Below, one piece after another: positions 17,127-25,949 of a stretch of 64,000 bases of DNA. A program made the position numbers and the translations under genes. The DNA is taken from positions 124,001 to 188,000 of the forward strand of contig NZ_QAOM01000002.1 of the NCBI RefSeq assembly GCF_003051085.1, given 5' to 3'. The stretch's first letter is position 1. Each line of letters opens with the position of its first letter. The notes under the pieces are model-generated. The model searched no databases, was not told the origin of the DNA, and was given only the letters and a program-made list of their open reading frames with translations. This DNA is from Trichococcus patagoniensis (GTDB lineage Bacteria > Bacillota > Bacilli > Lactobacillales > Aerococcaceae).

Positions 17127-18344
17127 TTGCGGATGCATCAGTATTTGTTCCTTTTGTTTTTATTGCTGAAACCTTTTTATTGGTTCTCTTCCGGAGGGCT
17201 GCAGATAGCGGACGTATTTTTCATCCTGTCTTTTGGCCTGTACGTGCTTTTCGTAAAAAAAGGTGAAAAAATCAGCATCGAGAAGAATGATAAATGGCTA
17301 TTGTATTTTGTCGTCTGTATCGTTGCGATCAATTTGTTCTATGGCGTGTTACACGGGGAAACTAATTTCATTCGGGCGTCCCTTTACTATGTCTACAATC
17401 TGTTGGTTGTCCTGACATTCCGGGCATACGCTGAAGAACGGGATACTTTTTTGGTGAATGTGGCTCGGATCTGCAAAGTCAATTTGGTCCTGCAGCTGTT
17501 TTTTTACATCACCGGAATCGGGCGATACTTCGCGGCTTCCCGCTATATGGGCACATTCAACGACCCGAACCAGATGGCTTTTTTCGTTTACATTTCCTTG
17601 ATGATGGCTTTCTTGATCAGTCGCATCCGAGGGGAAAAGCTTAGCTTGGTGTATCATGTCATCGCACTGGCGCTGATCTTCCTTACCGCTTCCGCTGGGA
17701 TGCTGATGGGGATGGTGCTTTTTTACGGGTTTGAGGCGCTGCCGAAAGTCAAAATTTTCGCCCAACGCCAACACAGCGTAAGGGCTATACTGATAGGGAC
17801 GACCTTCTTGGCTGCACTGGTGCTTTTCAGTCCGGAAATAGGTAATTGTATAGTCGATCTATCGGAATCAAGCATCGTCGAACGGGCGGAGGAGAAGTTG
17901 AGCAGAATGGGTGAAAGTGTGGCTGGTCCGACGAATATTGAGGAACGGGGCATTGATCGGCTCTACCTCTACCCCGAGAAACTCCTTTATGGGGCGGGAG
18001 AGGGCTTCCACGAGCGCTTCGAGCGATCCTATCTGGATGGCGAGGTTCATTCGACGCTGTTGAGTATTCTGTTCTATTATGGTACCTTGCCCACTGCAAC
18101 GTTGCTGTATTGGTTCTACAAAAACATAGGCAGGCTGTCGGCAAGCAACATGGCTGTCGTGCTTTCTTTGTTGCTTGAAAGTTTGACGTTGCTGAACCAG
18201 CGTCAGTCATTATTCTGGATGATTTTCGTATTACTGAATGTGTTGTACAAAAAACAGGCTGCTGATAAAGAAACAGCGTTGATGCCGGAAGCCTTGAGTG
18301 CCGGACAACAGGAAAATGCCGCAACAGATATACTGTTCCGGTGA
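17127..18344 (+). CDS. Wzy-like polysaccharide polymerase (O-antigen ligase family)
   Basis: The 405-residue polytopic protein has about ten hydrophobic segments and a large extracytoplasmic loop (about 250-310) containing ERGIDRLYLYPEKLLYGAGEG, a common pattern of Wzy/WaaL-type proteins. It would polymerise flipped repeat units outside the membrane. AAGGGAGG (17111-17118) is spaced for TTG 17127; GTG 17118 and ATG 17133 are the alternatives. It lies between the GT4 and the flippase. Confidence 0.8.
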   Translation: MRMHQYLFLLFLLLKPFYWFSSGGLQIADVFFILSFGLYVLFVKKGEKISIEKNDKWLLYFVVCIVAINLFYGVLHGETNFIRASLYYVYNLLVVLTFRAYAEERDTFLVNVARICKVNLVLQLFFYITGIGRYFAASRYMGTFNDPNQMAFFVYISLMMAFLISRIRGEKLSLVYHVIALALIFLTASAGMLMGMVLFYGFEALPKVKIFAQRQHSVRAILIGTTFLAALVLFSPEIGNCIVDLSESSIVERAEEKLSRMGESVAGPTNIEERGIDRLYLYPEKLLYGAGEGFHERFERSYLDGEVHSTLLSILFYYGTLPTATLLYWFYKNIGRLSASNMAVVLSLLLESLTLLNQRQSLFWMIFVLLNVLYKKQAADKETALMPEALSAGQQENAATDILFR

Positions 18345-18389
18345 TGCGACTGAGGGGCTGAAGCGCAGTAGCGGGAGGGGATGGAATTT

Positions 18390-19874
18390 TTGGGTGAAAT
18401 GTCAATCAAAAAAGCGGCCGCAATCAATGCAGCCTCCAGATATTCTGCAGTCATCATGAACATCATTTTTACCGCCATTCTCTCGCGCATTTTAGTGCCG
18501 GACGACTATGGGATTGTGGCGGCCGTAATGGTTTTCACTACATTTTTCGAAAGATTATCGGATCTGGGATTTGGGGCGGCTGTCATCCAACAAAAAAAAC
18601 TCAGCAAAGCGGATATCGATTCCATCTTTACCTTTACACTCTTTCTTGGGTTCATGTTGGCAGTGCTGTTCATGTTAGCGGGGTATCCCATTGCCCGCAT
18701 CTATGATAGTGACGTCTATATCATGATCTGCATCATCCTCTCCTTATCCGTGTTTTTCAATACCATCAACATGGTTCCCAAAGCGGTATTGATGAAGGAA
18801 AAAAGATTTGCCCTCATCGGCATCCGGGTCATTGTCGTTGATATTGCAGGGTATGGTTTGGCCATTCTTTTGGCCTGGTTCGGGTTCAAGTATTACGCGC
18901 TCATCTGGCAATCGATTGCTTCCGCTTTTCTGAAATTCATGTGGAACAAACAGACTTCAAAAGTTAAAATCACAGTCCATATCAATTTTTCGGCAATCAA
19001 AGGGGTGGCGGCATTCAGCTTGTTTCAATTTGCCTCCAATCTGATGAATTATTTCGAACAGAATTTGGATAATCTGTTGATCGGTATTGTTTTGGGAAGC
19101 AAACCATTGGCCTTTTACGACATGGCATACAGAATAACGAAATACCCCGTCAATTTTACGGGTGGCATCATCGCGCCGGTTCTGCACCCTATGTTGTCTG
19201 AGTATCAGCATGCGAAAGAGGTCATTTACGCCAAGTACATGAAGATCCAGGAACTGATTTCAAAGGTTGCAGCATTCTGCATCCCGTTCTGTTTTTCTGC
19301 AGGTTATGAAATCATTTCCTTGCTCTATGGAAATCAATGGCTTCAGGCGGTCAAACCTTTCCAATATTTATCGACCGCCATTTATCCTATCTTGTTTGTA
19401 TCCACCAGTAAAGCCATCTTCCAAAGCCTTGGGGACACCAAGACATTGTTTAAAGCCGGATGCATCAATGCCGTATTTACGGGCGTCCTCATCGTTATCG
19501 GCGTAAGGACCGGTAGCATCGAAACGATCGCTTTGCTTGTGGCAGTAGCGAATTGGGGAAATATGTTCACTACGATAACGATCCTGATGACGAAAGGGTT
19601 CCATAAATCACCATTTGGATTTCTGGCCCATTTTTCGAAGGACCTGCTGGCTATCGTGATCATGGTGATCATCCTCGAATTGGTGACGCCATACGTCCCC
19701 CTCACTAATCTGCTCTTATCGTTCGGATTCAAGTTGTTTTTGACAATGGCTCTTTATGGGGCCTATTTATGGGTCACGAAAGGATATGAACCGTTTGTAT
19801 CGCTTTTGAGCGGCTTGTTAAAAAAGAGGGGGAAGGCTCCAGCGATGGAAAAGATACACAAAGAAGAAGAATGA
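18390..19874 (+). CDS. Wzx-type lipid-linked repeat-unit flippase (TuaB/WzxC-like)
   Basis: The protein of about 494 residues has 12-14 membrane helices of the MOP superfamily and the N-terminal phrase ILSRILVPDDYGIVAA with SDLGFGAAVIQ, characteristic of TuaB/WzxC-class flippases. It moves undecaprenyl-PP-linked units across the membrane for the Wzy polymerase encoded just before it. TTG 18390 fits GGGAGGGG (18373-18380) better than ATG 18381, which abuts it. Confidence 0.9.
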   Translation: MGEMSIKKAAAINAASRYSAVIMNIIFTAILSRILVPDDYGIVAAVMVFTTFFERLSDLGFGAAVIQQKKLSKADIDSIFTFTLFLGFMLAVLFMLAGYPIARIYDSDVYIMICIILSLSVFFNTINMVPKAVLMKEKRFALIGIRVIVVDIAGYGLAILLAWFGFKYYALIWQSIASAFLKFMWNKQTSKVKITVHINFSAIKGVAAFSLFQFASNLMNYFEQNLDNLLIGIVLGSKPLAFYDMAYRITKYPVNFTGGIIAPVLHPMLSEYQHAKEVIYAKYMKIQELISKVAAFCIPFCFSAGYEIISLLYGNQWLQAVKPFQYLSTAIYPILFVSTSKAIFQSLGDTKTLFKAGCINAVFTGVLIVIGVRTGSIETIALLVAVANWGNMFTTITILMTKGFHKSPFGFLAHFSKDLLAIVIMVIILELVTPYVPLTNLLLSFGFKLFLTMALYGAYLWVTKGYEPFVSLLSGLLKKRGKAPAMEKIHKEEE

Positions 19875-19986
19875 GGGTGCACGATGCGGATTAGGGATGA
19901 GGCGTTTTTACTCATCAGGGTTGAGCGGGTCCGTTCAGCCGTTCGGTTGCAAAACGAAATCTATTTTTGATTGGATGGTGAATAAA

Positions 19987-21807
19987 ATGAAAGCGTTATC
20001 TTGTAGGAAGAAAGCCATCTTGCTTATGCTGGCGGACACAGCCTGCATTGTGTTTGCGGCATTGTTGGCGTACTGGCTATTGGCAAACTACATCAGCCCG
20101 CCGACCGTCTTCTATTTCATGATGATCGGGATCACAGCCGGCATTTACCTTTTGGTTGGAGGCAGTCGGCATCTGTTTGCGAACATCCCCGACTACACCG
20201 GCGTCAATGAAATCGTCAGTACTGTCCGAACACTGAGCATCGCCTTCCTGCTGTCGGCGATCATTTCCACCGGCTTGATCCGCCTGGTCAGTATGCGTTA
20301 CATCCTGTTGATGTATTTCTTTTCCATGACATTCATCCCCGGTATCCGGATCATTTGGCGCGGCGTCCACGAATATAAAGAGGGGGTCACCCAAGGAATG
20401 CGCACCGAGGACAAAGGGAAAATCCGAACCTTGGTTGTCGGTGCAGGCGAAGGAGGGAGCATCTTCATTTCCAGTCTGATGCGGCGCCCGAATGCAATCG
20501 AAATCGTCGGCATCGTCGACCAGGATGATAGCAAGCAACGTTCCCGTCTGATGGATATACCGGTTTTAGGCAAGGAAGAGGATATCCCTGATCTCGTGAA
20601 TGAACTGCACATCGATCAGGTGACGATTGCCATACCTTCTTTGACGGCAAACGATATGGAACGCATTCTGGACATCTGCAACCAGGCTGGGGTGAAAGTC
20701 AATCAGATGCCGAAGATAGAGGACGTCATGATGGGCAAACTGTCCGTGAACCGCTTCCGCGATCTCGATGTCTGCGACCTTTTGGGCAGGGATGAGGTGA
20801 CACTGGACAACGATCTGATTTGCGACAAAATCAAAGGCAAGACGATTCTTATCAGCGGTGCCGGTGGTTCCATCGGGTCGGAAATCTGCCGCCAAGTGGC
20901 GCGGTTCGAGCCGGAAAGCATCATCCTATTGGGCCATGGGGAAAACTCAATTTACCAGATCCACAAGGAATTGTCGGGCCGATACGGAAACGCCATCACC
21001 ATCGTGCCGGTCATCGCGGATGTTCAGGATCGGAAACGGATATTCCATGTAATGGAACAATACCGTCCCGACTATGTCTTCCATGCTGCGGCGCATAAAC
21101 ATGTCCCTTTGATGGAGTGGAATCCACTCGAAGCGGTGAAGAACAACGTCTTCGGCAGCAAGAACATGGCAGAAGCCGCCAAAGCAGCGGGTGTGGGGAG
21201 CTTCATTATGATTTCGACGGACAAGGCGGTGCGGCCGACCAATGTCATGGGTTCGACGAAACGCTTGGCGGAGATGATCGTGACCGCGCTGAATGAGCCG
21301 GGCCAGACCAATTTTGCGGCCGTCCGCTTCGGCAATGTGCTGGGAAGCCGCGGCAGCGTCATCCCGCTGTTCAAGGATCAGATTGCGAAAGGCGGACCGG
21401 TCACAGTGACCGATTTCCGCATGATCCGCTACTTCATGACCATCCCGGAGGCGAGCCGTCTGGTCATCCAGGCCGGGGTACTGGCCCGCGGCGGGGAGAT
21501 TTTCATTCTGGATATGGGCGAGCCCGTCAAAATACACGATTTGGCCAAAAAGATGATCAAACTTTCCGGCTACACAGAGGAAGAAATCCCGATCATCGAG
21601 ACCGGCATCCGGCCGGGCGAAAAAATATACGAAGAACTGCTGGCCGACCGGAGCGCACTCGAACGGAAAGTACATGACAAGATCTTTGTCGGTAAGGCGT
21701 CCCACTATCCTCTGGAGGAAACGGTCGCTTTCGCGGCCAACCTGGAAAATCTGCCTGCAGAAGAAGTCAAGTCTACCCTGATAAATTATGCCTGCAGACA
21801 CCAATAA
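19987..21807 (+). CDS. Membrane-bound NDP-sugar 4,6-dehydratase (CapD/PglF/EpsC family)
   Basis: The 606-residue protein has four N-terminal membrane helices (about 8-125), a CoA-binding-like Rossmann domain (about 145-270) and a C-terminal SDR domain with GAGGSIGS for NAD binding and STDKAVRPTNVMGSTKR at the active site. Full-length PglF-type proteins convert UDP-GlcNAc to the 4-keto-6-deoxy sugar. With the aminotransferase at 22514 this gives a UDP-4-amino-4,6-dideoxy sugar, a bacillosamine precursor. ATG 19987 follows GGATGGTGA; the longer frame has no site. Confidence 0.9.
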   Translation: MKALSCRKKAILLMLADTACIVFAALLAYWLLANYISPPTVFYFMMIGITAGIYLLVGGSRHLFANIPDYTGVNEIVSTVRTLSIAFLLSAIISTGLIRLVSMRYILLMYFFSMTFIPGIRIIWRGVHEYKEGVTQGMRTEDKGKIRTLVVGAGEGGSIFISSLMRRPNAIEIVGIVDQDDSKQRSRLMDIPVLGKEEDIPDLVNELHIDQVTIAIPSLTANDMERILDICNQAGVKVNQMPKIEDVMMGKLSVNRFRDLDVCDLLGRDEVTLDNDLICDKIKGKTILISGAGGSIGSEICRQVARFEPESIILLGHGENSIYQIHKELSGRYGNAITIVPVIADVQDRKRIFHVMEQYRPDYVFHAAAHKHVPLMEWNPLEAVKNNVFGSKNMAEAAKAAGVGSFIMISTDKAVRPTNVMGSTKRLAEMIVTALNEPGQTNFAAVRFGNVLGSRGSVIPLFKDQIAKGGPVTVTDFRMIRYFMTIPEASRLVIQAGVLARGGEIFILDMGEPVKIHDLAKKMIKLSGYTEEEIPIIETGIRPGEKIYEELLADRSALERKVHDKIFVGKASHYPLEETVAFAANLENLPAEEVKSTLINYACRHQ

Positions 21808-21840
21808 ATGCATTCATGCGATGGAAAAGGGGACTTGGCC

Positions 21841-22467
21841 ATGTATATATTAAAATCTCAAAAATACGCCAGCAAAGATAATTATGTCGAAGTGCTGGGG
21901 ATGCCTTCATCAGGGAAAACAACCTTAGTCGGAAATATGAAAAAAAATGATCCGGGATCAATCGATGTAAATGCAAGCTTGCCTAAGAGCAAGTTCGGCA
22001 GACAAGCCATTAAGCTTCTGTATATGGCACAGTTGTTTATGCGATCTCCGAGGGCTTTCGTGCGGGATACAAAAATCATACTGTCATCTGGACAGAAAAA
22101 TACAAAGGATTTGTATTCGGTTTTGTCCAACTGGCATTTGAATGCGCGTTTGTATGCTTTGAAGAACGATGCGGATCACTTATACATTTGGGATCAAGGA
22201 CTTTTTCAAGCTGTCTGGTCCATCTATTTTTGCGGCTCCAAAGAATTCGATGCCATCGAATTGTTCGAAAATAAACTGTTGCCCGGTAAGGTTCATTTCG
22301 CTGATGCAAGTGATGCTGAGTTGGTCAGACGTTCCCGCAACAGGAGCCGCCGAATGCGTCTGAATTACTTGAATCAGGGTGAGCTTGAAAAGGGGCGATA
22401 TGCGTTGGAAAAAACTATGCATTTGATCGAAGAAATAGGCTACATTGAAAAACAAGAATCGACTTAG
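21841..22467 (+). CDS. P-loop NTPase/kinase-like protein of the polysaccharide cluster
   Basis: The 208-residue soluble protein begins with a clear Walker A, LGMPSSGKTTL, about 18 residues in. Further on is WDQGLFQAVWSIYF, a pattern seen in nucleoside- or sugar-kinase-like P-loop proteins of capsule clusters, and a basic segment RRSRNRSRRMR that could be a lid. The substrate is unknown. ATG 21841 follows AAGGGGA. It is placed between the dehydratase and aminotransferase, so it may phosphorylate a sugar or polymer precursor; I do not recognise a named family. Confidence 0.6.
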   Translation: MYILKSQKYASKDNYVEVLGMPSSGKTTLVGNMKKNDPGSIDVNASLPKSKFGRQAIKLLYMAQLFMRSPRAFVRDTKIILSSGQKNTKDLYSVLSNWHLNARLYALKNDADHLYIWDQGLFQAVWSIYFCGSKEFDAIELFENKLLPGKVHFADASDAELVRRSRNRSRRMRLNYLNQGELEKGRYALEKTMHLIEEIGYIEKQEST

Positions 22468-22513
22468 TCGAGGAAGTGCGAATGCTTTCCGCCCTGCTTG
22501 AAAGGAGAGGAAC

Positions 22514-23671
22514 ATGTTGATGAAGAACGACAAAAAGATACTGCTGGCTTCCCCGCACATGTCCGGATTGGAAATGCCTTACATAAAAGAAGCCTTCGAA
22601 ACTAATTGGATCGCACCATTGGGGCCGAACGTCACCGGTTTTGAAGAGGAAATCTGCGCTTATACTGGTGCGAGTTATGCGGACGCACTGTCTTCCGGAA
22701 CGGCCGCCATCCATATGGGCTTGATGTATTTGGGTGTCAGGAAAGGGGATGTCGTTTTTTGCCCATCCTTGACCTTCTCGGCTTCGGCCAATCCGATCAT
22801 CTATCAGGGCGCGACACCCGTGTTCATCGATTCGGAACGGGAATCCTGGAATATGTCGCCTCAGGCTCTGGAGAAAGCCTTTGACAAATATCCCAATCCC
22901 AAAGCGATTATTGTCGTGAATCTGTATGGCCAATCCGCTGATTTTGATCGCATCAAGGCCATCGCGGATGCGCACGGCGTTCCGATTCTGGAGGATGCAG
23001 CCGAAAGCTTAGGCGCTACCTACAAAGGCAAGCAGACCGGCACGATCGGCGCTATCGGAATCTACTCCTTCAACGGTAACAAAATCATCACGACTTCCGG
23101 TGGGGGAATGCTGGTGGCGAACGAAAAGTGCGTCATCGACAAGGTGACGTTCTGGGCGACACAGTCGAAGGAAAACGCCCCTTATTATCAGCACAAGGAA
23201 ATCGGATATAATTATCGGATGAGTAATGTCGTGGCCGGTATCGGCCGTGGACAACTGAAGGTGCTTGATCAGCGCATCGCGAAGAAAAAATACATTTTTG
23301 AGTACTATAAGGAAGCTTTCCGTGATTTGGATGAGTTGGAAATGATGCCGATTGCGCCTTACGGGGAGCCAAACTACTGGCTCAGCTGCGCGACCATCAA
23401 TCCGGAATGCGAAGTGCGTCCGAAGGCTTTGCTCGATTATCTTGCGGCGAAGCATATCGAAGGCAGGGCAATCTGGAAGCCGATGCATCTGCAACCAGTA
23501 TTCAAAGGTTCACCGTTCTTCAATCACAACCCTGAAGAGCCGAGTGTTTCGGAGGATATCTTTACGCGCGGATTATGCCTGCCGTCGGACACGAAGATGA
23601 CGGATGCCGATCTGGACCGGATCGTGACGCGAATCAATTGGTTCTTCGGAGCGGCATCATCGCGTTATTGA
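22514..23671 (+). CDS. DegT/DnrJ/EryC1 nucleotide-sugar aminotransferase (PglE-like)
   Basis: The 385-residue PLP enzyme has the family hallmarks: SGTAAIHMGLMYLGV, the FCPSLTFSASANPIIYQGATPVFID segment in part, LEDAAESLGATYKG with the cofactor Asp, and SFNGNKIITTSGGGML with the Schiff-base Lys. It would aminate the C4 keto group made by the dehydratase at 19987. RBS AAAGGAGAGG precedes ATG 22514. It is the last gene before a new promoter, which separates synthesis from the Wzd/Wze module. Confidence 0.92.
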   Translation: MLMKNDKKILLASPHMSGLEMPYIKEAFETNWIAPLGPNVTGFEEEICAYTGASYADALSSGTAAIHMGLMYLGVRKGDVVFCPSLTFSASANPIIYQGATPVFIDSERESWNMSPQALEKAFDKYPNPKAIIVVNLYGQSADFDRIKAIADAHGVPILEDAAESLGATYKGKQTGTIGAIGIYSFNGNKIITTSGGGMLVANEKCVIDKVTFWATQSKENAPYYQHKEIGYNYRMSNVVAGIGRGQLKVLDQRIAKKKYIFEYYKEAFRDLDELEMMPIAPYGEPNYWLSCATINPECEVRPKALLDYLAAKHIEGRAIWKPMHLQPVFKGSPFFNHNPEEPSVSEDIFTRGLCLPSDTKMTDADLDRIVTRINWFFGAASSRY

Positions 23672-23703
23672 GCACATCTAATTTTTTCTTAAATAATGAT
23701 TCG

Positions 23704-23712
23704 TGGTATAAT
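23704..23712 (+). promoter_or_regulatory. Extended -10 promoter of the first wzd-wze pair
   Basis: TGGTATAAT is a perfect extended -10 (TATAAT at 23707-23712), with only a weak T-rich -35 about 17 bases upstream. It lies 84 bases before the wzd start. Confidence 0.6.
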
Positions 23713-23795
23713 GTAAACGTATACAAGAGATGTGTTGCACATAGTCGTTTTTGAGAGGGAAAGGGATCACAAGCCAAACATGCGGAGGGGAGAAC

Positions 23796-24845
23796 ATGAA
23801 AGAAGAAGTTTCTTTGAGGGACCTAACAGCATTAATCAAACAAAGATTGGGGATGATCATCAGCATTGGCATCATGGGCCTGTTGCTTGCGGCGGCGTAT
23901 ACTTTTTTATGGGTGACGCCTTTGTACGAATCGAGGACGCAACTATTGGTGAATCGTGCGGATGCCATGGATGGACTGGTGCTGAATGACATCGATTCGA
24001 ATGTGCAGATGATCAACACCTACAAGGATATCATCCTGGGCCCCGTCATCCTGGGCAACGTAAAAGAGCAGCTTGAACTTGATTATACTGACGAAGAATT
24101 GGCTGATATGGTGTTCATCAGCGCGAATGAGGAATCGCAGGTCTTCTCCCTGGCGGTCACTTCCCCCGATCCGGAGGAAGCTGCCTCGATAGCCAACGAA
24201 ATCGCGGCTACATTTCAGATCAATGTCTTAGAGATCATGAACATCGAAAACGTGAAAATCATCTCCGCGGCAGTAGCGGACAGCGAATCGATATCCCCCA
24301 ACATCCTGAACAATCTCTTGATTGGGTTGGGTGTCGGGCTTTTGGCCGGTTTTGGAGCAGCGATGATGCGTTATGCGATGGCGAAGACCATCGATGATCA
24401 GAAGTATATTATTCAAACAATCGGTTGGCCGAATCTAGGAGCTATTTCCGAACTCAGCAAAGAAGAAAAGACGGCAATCGCGAACATGCAGAAACAAAAA
24501 GCGGCAGCAGCGAAAGCGCTCAATGAAGCGGAGATGCCGATTGTTGGCGAATTTTCCGAAGCTGCAACAATGACAAAGATGAAACGGATACCTGATGAAA
24601 AACCATCTGTCATATCCGAACAAGTACCAGCAGAAGAGCAAGTGCATTCTGTCATCGCAGCGATACCGGGAAAAAATGAAGTACCTAAGATAAAGCCAAA
24701 ACAACAGTCTGCTGCACATGCAGGTACGAGCCGTGAGCGGCTTGTGACCGTAGCGGACATGACCAAACAGAAAATCGACGTCATCCTTCAGAATAGTGAC
24801 GTCAGCCAGACCATGGATGTCGGCAATAAAAGGGGGAAGCGATGA
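23796..24845 (+). CDS. wzd: Wzd/CpsC chain-length and kinase-activator protein, copy 1 (extended)
   Basis: The 349-residue protein has the Wzz topology: a membrane helix (about 20-42), an outer domain (about 45-170) and a second helix (about 178-200). Unlike copies 2 and 3 (244 and 245 residues) it continues for about 120 residues in the cytoplasm with Ala/Lys/Glu- and Pro-rich sequence (ANMQKQKAAAAKALNEAE and beyond). It recruits and activates the Wze kinase encoded four bases back in overlap. RBS GCGGAGGGGAG precedes ATG 23796. Confidence 0.88.
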   Translation: MKEEVSLRDLTALIKQRLGMIISIGIMGLLLAAAYTFLWVTPLYESRTQLLVNRADAMDGLVLNDIDSNVQMINTYKDIILGPVILGNVKEQLELDYTDEELADMVFISANEESQVFSLAVTSPDPEEAASIANEIAATFQINVLEIMNIENVKIISAAVADSESISPNILNNLLIGLGVGLLAGFGAAMMRYAMAKTIDDQKYIIQTIGWPNLGAISELSKEEKTAIANMQKQKAAAAKALNEAEMPIVGEFSEAATMTKMKRIPDEKPSVISEQVPAEEQVHSVIAAIPGKNEVPKIKPKQQSAAHAGTSRERLVTVADMTKQKIDVILQNSDVSQTMDVGNKRGKR

Positions 24846-25573
24846 TGGTGGAGGCAACAAAAAAGAAAACCAAAAAAACGAAAAAGTCGAGCCGCACGCA
24901 TGGTCTCATCACTTTGGCCATGCCGAACTCCCCAGTCTCGGAACAGTTCCGGACGCTCAGAACCAACATCCAATTTTCGATGATTGATAAAAAGCTGAAG
25001 TCACTGGCTGTCCTCTCAGCTACGCCGGCGGCCGGCAAGTCAACTGTGGCCGCGAACTTGGCGGTGACTTTTGCTTTGCAAGGAAACCAAGTTCTGTTGG
25101 TGGACTGCGATTTACGTAGGCCATCTGTTCACCGTGAATTCGGAATACTCAACAACGAAGGCCTGACGAATTTGTTGGCCAATCATGTCGGCAAGGGCAT
25201 TGATGATTATCTGCATACATCTGAAGTTCCGGGACTGTCCATCCTGACTGGCGGACCGGTGCCGCCGAATCCGGCAGAATTACTGTCCAGCAATCGGATG
25301 AAGCAACTGGAAATGGATGCAGCGGAACGGTTTGATCTGGTGATCTATGATACACCGCCATTGTTGGGTTTCACCGATGGACAAATCTTGTCCGGCCGGG
25401 TTGACGGTACCATCTTCGTCGTGCACTTTGGTGAGGACATGAAAGAGGATGTCTTGAAGGCCGCGGATTCGTTGAAGATGGTCAATGCCAACGTGTTGGG
25501 CGTCGTCTACAACCGTGCTCCAGGCGGCCAAAAAGAGCACAGCTATTATTATGGCTACCAAGATGAAGAATGA
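24842..25573 (+). CDS. wze: Wze/CpsD BY-type tyrosine kinase, copy 1
   Basis: The 243-residue cytoplasmic kinase has the BY-kinase motifs Walker A (TPAAGKST), Walker A' (VLLVDCDLRRP) and Walker B (FDLVIYDTPPLLG), and a C-terminal tyrosine cluster HSYYYGYQDEE with four Tyr for autophosphorylation. A basic N-terminal tail (KKKTKKTKKSS) is peculiar to this copy. It overlaps wzd copy 1 by four bases. Wze activity and Wzh dephosphorylation usually tune polymer length and export. Confidence 0.93.
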   Translation: MMVEATKKKTKKTKKSSRTHGLITLAMPNSPVSEQFRTLRTNIQFSMIDKKLKSLAVLSATPAAGKSTVAANLAVTFALQGNQVLLVDCDLRRPSVHREFGILNNEGLTNLLANHVGKGIDDYLHTSEVPGLSILTGGPVPPNPAELLSSNRMKQLEMDAAERFDLVIYDTPPLLGFTDGQILSGRVDGTIFVVHFGEDMKEDVLKAADSLKMVNANVLGVVYNRAPGGQKEHSYYYGYQDEE

Positions 25574-25616
25574 TTTAAGTATATGGATGCGGATGTATGC
25601 GTTAAAGACAGAACAG

Positions 25617-25646
25617 GACGGTCTCGGATGAGGTCGTCTTTTTTGC
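25617..25646 (+). terminator. Terminator after the first wzd-wze pair
   Basis: GACGGTCTC and GAGGTCGTC pair through Watson-Crick plus two G-U pairs around a GGAT loop and are followed by TTTTTT. Confidence 0.6.
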
Positions 25647-25680
25647 TGTACAATCAGCGCTGTCCGTTTGGCGGTCTCAG

Positions 25681-25808
25681 CTCCGGGGAGAGAGGGTCTC
25701 CCCGGAGTTCGCATCCCCCGAAAAGCCGCATCTCCGATGAGGCGTCCCTCGCCGGAGGAGAGCCGCCGGATACCACCGCAACGCCGGATAAGCCGTCGCT
25801 GACCGGAG
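25681..25808. repeat. Triple-hairpin intergenic element, copy 2
   Basis: Modules lie at 25681-25707 (27 nt), 25732-25757 (26 nt) and 25782-25808 (27 nt), with 24-base spacers. The first is a perfect 11-bp palindrome (CTCCGGGGAGA against TCTCCCCGGAG, 5-base loop), in which inner bases differ from other copies yet still pair. A decayed fourth start (CTCCGG at 25834) follows at the same period. The element fills the 376-bp gap between wze copy 1 and map; no gene is supported in that gap. Confidence 0.75.
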
Positions 25809-25906
25809 GAGCCGGTTCCCACATATACCTCAGCTCCGGCCAAGCTTCCGGGCAGCCAGGAATTTCATCACTGAAAAAAATATTTAGCCATCCCCCTCAT
25901 TTAATG

Positions 25907-25912
25907 TATAAT
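25907..25912 (+). promoter_or_regulatory. -10 element of the map promoter
   Basis: A consensus TATAAT lies 38 bases before the map start. A weak TTTAGC 18 bases upstream could act as -35. Confidence 0.5.
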
Positions 25913-25949
25913 GAAAAAGAATACTTTATAGGAAGAGGACAGGATAAAT

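Noticed and set aside
20947-21813. 288-codon minus-strand frame inside the dehydratase gene
   Set aside because: It mirrors codon bias of the opposite strand, has no recognisable domain, and the plus-strand gene is certain.
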